From Chromera velia (taxonomy: Eukaryota; Sar; Chromeraceae), in the NCBI GenBank assembly GCA_018398765.1, contig JAHBMJ010001355.1, positions 4,944 through 32,099 on the forward strand: a stretch of 27,156 nucleotides of DNA, in the 5' to 3' direction. Made by a program: the position numbers and the translations under genes. How positions within the stretch are numbered: position 1 is the stretch's first letter; each line of letters begins with the position of its first letter. Under the pieces are notes generated by a model. The model saw only the letters and a program-made list of their open reading frames with translations. It had not been told where the DNA came from and made no database searches. This document shows positions 20,593-27,156 of this stretch, piece after piece.

Positions 20593-21645
20593 TCTTCTGC
20601 CTGGTTGCCTCTCGAGTCCCACTCTTTAGCACACGAACTGGGTGAAGAAGAACGCTCTGGGGTGCTTCCAGAAGAAGAGAGAAAAGAGAGGAAGTGTTCA
20701 AATCCGAAGGACGGCACTGTCACCTGTGTGCGTGTGTGTGCACAGACAGGCTGCCAGACAGGATTCAGGAACTCCCAGCACAGAAGTGCCGATTGCCCCC
20801 TTGATAGTTTACCCTCACGTTGACACTGACGCACGGATAGGACAACCAAGCGACAGCAACACCTCGATAAGGGAAGCCTCCAGGAAGTCCGAAAATTGGA
20901 CCCACAAACAAGAAAATGTTACGAATACCAGGTCTGAAACCTGTCCTGAGCTCAGGCAGACGCCCGCCAGACAAAGTAAACCGTGACAACAGCAAAGGGG
21001 GAAAGAGAGGGACAGAAACCGAGAGGAATCATTGATTAGAGGAGCGATGTAGAGGCGACAAGCGCAAAAGGGGGAAAAATCGATGCGAGGAACGGACTGG
21101 TGGGGGCAAGAGGGTAGAGGGAAGGCTCGGCGAACGTCCACACCTCCTCGTCTACCCCACCAAATGAAAACTGCACATCCTGAAAATGGAATCTTTGTAC
21201 CAAGATGAACGTTCGAAAAAGATAATGCGGGAACAAAACTGCTCCACGTGCTTCACACCGCTGATGCTGTCAGAGAGAGAGGGAGACAGCTAGGTCGGGA
21301 GGGAGGGAGGGAACGCACCGTCTGTCCAGAGAAGAATTTGTTCGTGAGGTCGACGAGAGAGCTGCCGGCAAGGACCACCTCCACAAACTTGCAGAAGGTG
21401 GGGGCAGTGGCGGCAGTGGTCTTTCTGCGCACAGAGTGCAGATTTCTCATGGCCCTGGTCATGTGTCTGGGGTCTTTTGTGACCACCGATTGATTGATTA
21501 GCTCTGCGTTGTACGTCAGCTCCTCGGCATAAGTGACGGGTTTCTTGACGGTCAAGAGAACATTGCCCTCTTTCTTCTCGTCCGTCAGTTCAGCAGCTGC
21601 CTCCCTCTTTTCCTCCTTCAACTTCTGCAGCTTCTCGCGTGCCAT
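14665..21645 (-). CDS. PSMD3: 26S proteasome regulatory subunit Rpn3/PSMD3 (516 aa, 16 exons)
   Basis: Rpn3 is a PCI-domain scaffold subunit of the lid of the 19S regulatory particle. Exons: 21645-21319, 21179-21144, 20474-20361, 20056-19979, 19671-19607, 19281-19227, 18815-18747, 18288-18219, 17765-17710, 17518-17465, 17202-17089, 16815-16654, 16319-16257, 15834-15772, 15416-15228, 14700-14665. All phases agree; 13 of 15 introns are phase 0. Family hallmarks appear in order: [38 protein letters not shown] (junction of exons 6/7), [40 protein letters not shown], then the PCI region with [34 protein letters not shown] and [17 protein letters not shown]. The protein ends in an acidic tail [10 protein letters not shown]. 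Length fits the family (~490-535). ATG 21645 is chosen because [10 protein letters not shown] resembles a lysine/glutamate-rich N-terminus. Exon 2 (36 nt) is the least certain, because exons 1 and 3 would also join in phase without it. Confidence 0.96.
14706..14777. repeat. (CA)n-(GA)n composite microsatellite at the Rpn3 last-exon acceptor
   Basis: On the Rpn3 sense strand this is (TC)n followed by (TG)n and then TTTGCAG, directly joining the last exon at 14700. Confidence 0.95.
16327..16390. repeat. (GC)(CA)n-(GA)n microsatellite at the Rpn3 exon 13 acceptor
   Basis: On the sense strand this is CT-rich, then (TG)n, then (CG)n, then CTGTTCAG, abutting the exon that starts at 16319. Confidence 0.9.
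20544..20592. repeat. (CA)n-(GA)n composite microsatellite upstream of Rpn3 exon 3
   Basis: On the sense strand this is (TC)n followed by (TG)n, about 70 bases upstream of the exon start at 20474. A smaller CA/CG tract at 20061-20092 lies directly at the exon 4 acceptor (20056). Confidence 0.95.
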
Positions 21646-22013
21646 CTTGAGAGGGAAAAAATTTGTGGGGACGCTTTGAGACAAAAGATTGAGGGAGGGG
21701 ATCGAGGCGGGGTATCCGTGTCAGGGGAGCTTCACGCTTCCGACAATTTTAAGCAGGGAATAATAAAAGAGCTCCCGCAAACGACGATATGGTTTGTTAC
21801 TGAAAGACCCTAGCTCTCTGCCGATCGAATTTGGAGCGGTTGGCTGACTGAAGGGTGGCAGTACGTCGGTGGCCATCAATGTGGCTTGCTAGCTAGCTTG
21901 TCTTCCACTTCGATCATGCAGAAATTGAATGAAATTGATGATCGATGAGCCGGGAGACGGCGTGGCAAGTCGCGCGCATGTCGCGCGCACGCGCGGCGTC
22001 GACCAAGTGCCGC

Positions 22014-22044
22014 GGGGCCCATGCAGGCGGCGCCGCACTGCATG
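22014..22044. promoter_or_regulatory. Shared promoter module, copy 2, with CATGCAG/CTGCATG inverted repeat
   Basis: GGGGCCCATG and ACTGCATG are separated by 13 bases, exactly as at 3115-3145. This copy also has perfect inverted arms CATGCAG (22020-22026) and CTGCATG (22038-22044) around GCGGCGCCGCA. It could be a dimeric site for a TGCATG-binding factor. Confidence 0.5.
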
Positions 22045-22061
22045 GCTCCTTTAAGCACTCG

Positions 22062-22091
22062 CCGGATCTGATCCGGATCATTCCGGATCTG
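22062..22091. promoter_or_regulatory. Cluster of CCGGATC/GATCCGG motifs
   Basis: CCGGATCTGATCCGGATC followed by ATTCCGGATCTG gives three CCGGATC copies and one reverse copy within 30 bp, inside the divergent promoter. This is typical of a transcription-factor cluster; the factor is unknown. Confidence 0.4.
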
Positions 22092-22360
22092 ACAGTGACC
22101 TCTTGGCATGCTGTTGGCATCTGAGTCCTGTCACTTGTCACTTGTGAGGTCAGACATGGTCATACTTGGATTTTACATTTAAATACCGCTCGATGATTCC
22201 ACACAAGAAGAGGTAAAGATTTTTTTGGGTGAGTGCGCAGAGAGACTCATTTTCTTGTGTGTGGTTTTTCCGTGAAAAGTGTTGTATCAAAAGCCGTCTC
22301 CGTCCGGTCTCTCCTTCGCTATCGTGGGACAATCGCTTGATTATTCTTCCATCGGTCACA

Positions 22361-23990
22361 ATGATCGACAAAGCGTACGCAAAATTTGTGAGTCTGGTCG
22401 TAACTGTGGCAATGATTTTCAAGATCGATCATCTCCTGTCACTTGGCTTGGTGGTCACCGGAATAAGTCAGTTGGAAAGTTTTTCGCCTTGCATACACCC
22501 TTCATGGATCTTTCAATCCTTTCTTGAATTTCTGCGCCCTTTCCTCCGCCCTCTGTTTTTATGTCACGCCCCTTTGTTGCTCGGCCAATTGTGCTGATTG
22601 GTTGGTTGGTTGGTTGGTTGCTCCGCCAGCTGGCGAAGTGAACGCTTTATCCCTCTGTCCGTCCATGCCGTCTCCTTGCAGTTGCTGCGGTGTCGTTTCT
22701 GCTGTCAATCCTGATGGACAACTACAGCATCGTTGACAAGCTCTGGTCTGTCACCCCCGCCTTCTACTGCACTCTGTACTCTGCTGTCTCGGCGTATTAT
22801 ACGGAACAGCTCAACTTGCGTCTGGTCCTGATGAGCATGTTGACAGCTGCCTGGGGTCAGTCCGTCAGTGAGTGAGTCAGGTTGATCATGAGACCATAGG
22901 GAACACCCAAAAATAATCCGAAGGGTTCCACTTCAGTGCAGATGGAATCAGAGTGAACCGAAGCTTCCCCTTTTCCTATCATCCTTTCTGGATCTCTTTG
23001 CTTCCTCCCTCTCGTATTGCATTTATAACTTTTTTTAAGAATCGACAACGTTCTTTCTTTGCGTCTGTTTCTGACTTTTCACTTCCCACAAACTTCTTGC
23101 GCGGTCTGACACTGAGACTTCCCCTCGCCAAGGGTGTATACACCGAAGGGTGTCCCCGGGTATCTTCGTGTTCGAATGGTCGAACGCCTGTTCATCAGGA
23201 AATGGACTTGTGGACTTTCATTCCGACGACTGTGACTGTCGGCAGCCAGCAGAGGTTTTGATTCCAGCGCATTGGCGGTTATGTGCTTGTTTCCTCTCTG
23301 TCTTTAATTCGATGTGCACATTCCAATTGTCTGCCTGCAGGTGGGCGTCTGACTTTCAATTTTTGGAGAAAGGGAGGGTACGCTCTGAGAGCAGAGGACT
23401 ACAGATGGGCAATCCTTCGAGAGAAGATCCCCTGGATTCTGTGGCAGCCTTTTAACTTGTCTTTCATTTGCATCTACCAGCACTACCTTTTGTTCCTCAT
23501 CGCAAGCCCGGCTTATTTCGTTGCCTCGCAGCAACCGAGCCCTCTTGATCTTTATGATTTGTTGATTGCTCTTTTGTTTCTTTTCTTCCTCCTAGTAGAG
23601 GGCGTGGCGGACGAACAGCAGTGGCAGTTTCATTTGTTGAAGTCTCAAAATGAGAAGAGAGAACTTTGGTTCTCCGACATGGAACCGGAAGAGGTGGCGG
23701 ATGTGCGGAGGGGGTTCCTCTCTAGGGGGTTGTGGGCATATAGTCGTCACCCGAATTTTCTGTGTGAGAATTTGATCTGGTGGACTTTCGGTCTCTTCAC
23801 CCGATCTTTTTCTTTTTCGTCTTGGACTTGGTGTGGCCCCTTTCTGCTGTCTCTGCTCTTCTGGGGCTCTACTCGGTTCACAGAGTCCATCAGTGGGGCG
23901 AAGTACTACAGCTATGCGGAGTACCAGAAGAGAGTTCCGTTCTTCCCTTCAATTGGGGCCCTGGTGAAGGGACCAGAGAAACTCGAATGA
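22361..23990 (+). CDS. DUF1295 / steroid 5-alpha-reductase-like membrane protein (309 aa)
   Basis: Three exons (22361-22466, 22682-22855, 23341-23990) join through two phase-1 introns, both with GTCAGT donors. The protein is multi-pass: hydrophobic stretches lie near residues 10-50, 60-90, 130-150, 160-180 and 235-275. DUF1295 landmarks are NYSIVDKLWSVTPAFY (~53-68), LTFNFWRKGGYALRAEDYRW (~97-116), VADEQQWQFH (~182-191), SRHPNFLCE (~228-236) and YSYAEYQKRVP (~283-293). The last two are shared with the wider family of steroid 5-alpha reductases and isoprenylcysteine methyltransferases, where they help bind the nucleotide cofactor. A lipid or sterol reductase role in an internal membrane is likely from family membership; the substrate is unknown. 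The length matches the family. The start is the first ATG in the frame that gives a membrane-compatible N-terminus. Confidence 0.92.
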
Positions 23991-25524
23991 ATGAAGGACA
24001 GATCGTCAGACTGAAGGAAGGAATGAATGGACGACAGACTGAAGGAAGGAATGAAGGAGGGGAGGAAGCAGATCACGCGTAGGTCATGTAGGAGGGGGAA
24101 GATCACTACAGTTCTTTATTTTGTTTTTCTTCAGTGCGGGGGAGGTGAGGGAGATCGAGAGGAGAGTTGTGGTCCTTCCTTCCTGGTTTGTGGTTGTTGG
24201 ATGTCAGATTACAGATGGGAGGGAGGCTGGTTTGTCTGATGGAAAGAGGTTTGGAGAGACTGCAATGGATGAATAGGGGAAAGGAAAATTAATTCAGTGA
24301 GGGGCCGGAGAGACGGGTGGGTGCATCGATCGGTGGACCCATGATTTCTTCAGGCAGGGGGGGAGGGAGGGAGAGGGGGGGTCCAGCAGAGGGCTGCGGT
24401 TTGCTGCCTTCAATGTGCCTCGATTGTCGGTCTGTTTGCGTGTGTGTCTGCTGATTTGTTCGTTTGCACTTTGGCCGGGGGGGGGATTCTGGAAGCAGCC
24501 ATTGCCATGTACAGCATACATCTCCTGCAGTTTGGGCTTCTGGATTGGTGGAAATCAGTCAGTGTTTGATGTTGCGTTTTTGAAAGTGAAAATAATGGGT
24601 GGGGTGAGCCCCCTTTGTTTGCCTCCTCTATGGAATGGGGCAAGAAAATCCGATTCGGAGTTTGAAGGCATCTGCTTGGGAGTTACACCTCTTTGACGGA
24701 AACTGATGCGGCAGCCACTTTGCCCAAAGTTTGCAATGCAAGGTTGTCAATCTTTGAATGTACGTTTACTATCGCATCGATCTTTGTCGTACTCAGGCTA
24801 TCCCTCACCTGTCAGCTAGCCTATGACCCCCCCGACCTGTCATGCATCCCAAGACACTTGAATTAACCTAGGAATTAATTTAAATCTACCCAACTCAAAC
24901 TTTTTAGTTCTTGCAGGTTATGTGGTATAATGTAATGTAATATGGTATATGTAGGTACTTAAAAACCGGAGGTGAGAAAAGATGAATACATGGAGATTTT
25001 TTTTTTTATAGTATGATTGATGAACAAAGGCGTATAAGGGGGTAAAGGGGTTCGGATCGAGACCAAGAAGCATGTGCGGGGGTACTTCTTATTTTTTTTT
25101 TTGCAGAGGGACGGGCGGATACTTCACGCGAGAACAAACTTGTAGAGCTACATTTTGTTGAAAAGATTTAAACATAAATCTCCCCCGCTCACCTATATAT
25201 AGCATTGAATTAAACTGGTGAGGGATTCTTATACAACTCAACGCTGACAAAAGGTTAAAATTAGTTGAAATTCAATCCAAGTCCATCGATAGACCTAACA
25301 CAAAATCTTAGTGTTCTAAGGACTATAGTTTTAGTTTTTGAAGAGAACAGATACATTCGTTTTCTATTGTATGGTATTGCATGGTCCATGAGCTATGGAG
25401 TCTTGTCTTGTCTTGGCAGACTTTTCGTCCACCACGGAGCTGTGGCTATATCCACTGGGAGTGCATGGGTCCACCATGCGTGCATGCACGTGCGCTAGTT
25501 GCATGCTTGGATGCTGATGGGCGT
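23991..25524. other. Intergenic region, no gene recognised
   Basis: Just after the stop codon (about 24007-24060) a ~27-bp unit, CAGACTGAAGGAAGGAATGAA, occurs twice. Further on the DNA has G-runs (24357-24380, 24477-24486) and then turns AT-rich at about 24840-25370. Open frames are short and carry no recognisable motif. Confidence 0.5.
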
Positions 25525-26281
25525 ACCGTATATTTTACCATACTTTGCCCACCGGGGTTTTGGGTCCTCCACCTAAACATACCAAGTTTGAAAAAACTCC
25601 AGATAAATCTATGTAAAGAGCCTGCCCAAAAGTGAGGGGGCACTCATACATTGCAGCCTACAAGAAGCGTGCACTGCCTCAGTCACAGCTCAGGATTCCT
25701 CAATCTAACCTAGAGAGAGAAAAGAGTCGTTAGCCTCCTGTTTGGACGGTCTGGTGGATGCCCTGCAGAAAGAAGAAAGCGACATATATGGACAGAGGGG
25801 CATGCAGGGAGACGGATGGGCAAATCTTTCAGTTCTTATCACTCTAATAAAAATGTGATGGAAAAGGCTGTTCTATGGACCCCCCCGACCTCAAAGATGT
25901 AATCAACAACTTTGGAGACCCCCATTTGGTCACTTGAGCTGTGACCCAAGATCTCCCCCTGCCTCGACTTTGCACGATCTCTCCAGCCAGAAAAGAGACG
26001 GCAGAGAAATGCATACATGGGTGGCCCCGGAAGGCAGTGCGAAAGTGGGCAAAGTATAGGTAAATCTGGTATCTGAAGAAAAATTTGTATGGGAGGTCAT
26101 AGAAGGAGGCAGGAGGCAGGGACGGCATATGAACAGGAAAGGATCTCATGGTATACAAAAAACAAAAAACGCCATCTCTGGCCAAGAAAGCATGGCATAG
26201 CCACACAGAACAGAATGAAAGATATAGAGGGGGGGGCACGTCTAGCACTTTGCTGACCTGCCTTCCTCTCTCACCACAGAG
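25525..26281. repeat. 875-bp-period direct repeat, copy A
   Basis: This stretch matches 26400-27156 over 757 bp with no net indel at an offset of exactly 875. I count about 34 mismatches, about 31 of them transitions. Both copies contain a ~90-codon plus-strand frame and a longer antisense frame, but neither has a recognisable domain. A shorter patch upstream (GGGAGTGCA...TGCATGCAC near 25457-25489) resembles 26299-26329 at an offset near 840. The homology may therefore extend as a degenerate tandem array. Confidence 0.9.
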
Positions 26282-26399
26282 AAGAGGAGAGATGCCGAGG
26301 GAGTGCACCTGCACAGGGCATGCATGCACCAATATATACACTGAGTAACAGGCCCCTGCCACTAGTAAATTCAGCCAAGGAAGAGAAACAAACAAGCAC

Positions 26400-27156
26400 A
26401 CCATATATTTCACCATACTTTGCCCACCGAGGTTTTGGGTCCTCCACCTAAACATACCCAGTTTGAAAAAACTCCAGATAAATCCATGTAAAGAGCCTGC
26501 CCAAAAGTGAGGGGACACTCATGCATTGCAGCCTACAGGAAGCGTGTACTGCCTCAGTCACAGCTCAGGATTCCTCAATCTAACCTAGAGAGAGAAAAGA
26601 GTCGTCAGCCTCCTAGGTAGACGGTCTGGTGGGTGCCCTGCAGAAAGAAGAAAGCGACACATATGGACAGAGGGGCATGCAGGGAGACGGATGGGCAAAT
26701 CTTTCAGTTCTTATCACTCCAATAAAAATGTGATAGAAAAGGCTGTTCTATGGACCCCCCCGACCTCAAAGATGTAATCAGCAACTTTAGAGACCCCCAT
26801 TTGGTCACTTGAGCTGTGACCCAAGATCTCCCCCTGCCTCGACTTTGCACGATCTCTCCAGCCAGAAAAGAGACGGCAGAGAAATGCATGTACGGGCGGC
26901 CCCGGAAGGCAGTGCGAAAGTGGGCAAAGTATGGGTGAATCTGGTATCTGAAGAAAAATTCGTATGGGAGGTTATAGAAGGAGGCAGGAGGCAGGGACGG
27001 CATATGAACAGGAAAGGGTCTCATGGTATACAGAAAACAAAAAACGCCATCTCTGGCCAGGAAAGCATGGCACAGCCACACAGAGCAGAATGAAAGATAT
27101 AGAGGGGGGGGCACGTCTAGCGCTTTGCTGACCTGCCTTCCTCTCTCACCACAGAG
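26400..27156. repeat. 875-bp-period direct repeat, copy B (cut by window end)
   Basis: This is the second copy of 25525-26281, still matching at the last base of the window (CTCTCTCACCACAGAG). The true right boundary is outside. The 118 bp between the copies (26282-26399) are only weakly related to sequence upstream of copy A. Confidence 0.9.

Larger units (their letters stand above)
21646..22360. promoter_or_regulatory. Divergent promoter between Rpn3 and the DUF1295 gene
   Basis: The 715 bp between the two start codons are AT-moderate at the edges and very GC-rich at about 21955-22050. The core contains TCGCGCGCATGTCGCGCGCA, the shared GGGGCCCATG-N13-ACTGCATG module and a cluster of GGATC palindromes. 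No TATA box is obvious. Confidence 0.6.

Noticed and set aside
25844..26518. 224-codon minus-strand frame in the 875-bp repeat
   Set aside because: No domain is recognisable, the composition is unusual, and the frame is shortened in the second copy. Differences between copies do not favour its synonymous sites, so it is not called as a gene.

Overview
This is nuclear DNA of an intron-rich protist. Two genes are clear orthologues of universal eukaryotic proteins and can be assembled exon by exon: the proteasome lid subunit Rpn3/PSMD3 (16 exons) and the 5' part of the ribosome-biogenesis factor BOP1/Erb1. There are no prokaryotic features. TGCATG-type promoter motifs, abundant TC/TG microsatellites in introns, AT-rich transposon-bearing islands between GC-rich genes and intron-bearing tRNA-Tyr genes would fit an alveolate alga such as a chromerid (Chromera-like). 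That assignment is an inference and not proven by the window.

Layout. 1-2858: 5' part of BOP1 on the minus strand, running off the left edge. 2859-3485: divergent promoter. 3304-5892: a short membrane-anchor-like ORF overlapping the start of an alpha/beta-hydrolase gene (plus strand, five exons). 5893-7377: AT-rich island with a complete 676-bp non-autonomous hAT element flanked by a perfect 8-bp target duplication. 7378-7940: a ~75-bp minisatellite. 9028-9288: two identical tRNA-Tyr(GTA) genes, each with a 10-nt intron. 9608-10708: three-exon gene for a Gly/Pro/Arg-rich secreted protein. 10786-10843: assembly gap. 11350-11538: possible small secreted peptide. 11640-14250: second AT-rich island with a 322-bp direct repeat pair and a terminal-inverted-repeat element between the copies. 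14665-21645: Rpn3 (minus). 21646-22360: second divergent promoter. 22361-23990: DUF1295/steroid-reductase-like membrane protein (plus, three exons). 23991-25524: no recognisable gene. 25525-27156: two copies of an 875-bp-period repeat, the second cut by the window end.

The protein genes do not form one pathway. BOP1 and Rpn3 are housekeeping genes, and each is arranged head-to-head with a metabolic or membrane enzyme gene. The two divergent promoters share a 31-bp module with identical spacing, which suggests a common regulatory architecture. The most interesting genome-wide signals are (i) the dominance of GTC (mostly GTCAG) 5' splice sites, (ii) the shared divergent-promoter module, (iii) almost exclusively transition differences between repeat copies, as expected from cytosine methylation, and (iv) an ATGA stop/start overlap in front of the hydrolase. 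I see no defence system, CRISPR array or biosynthetic cluster.
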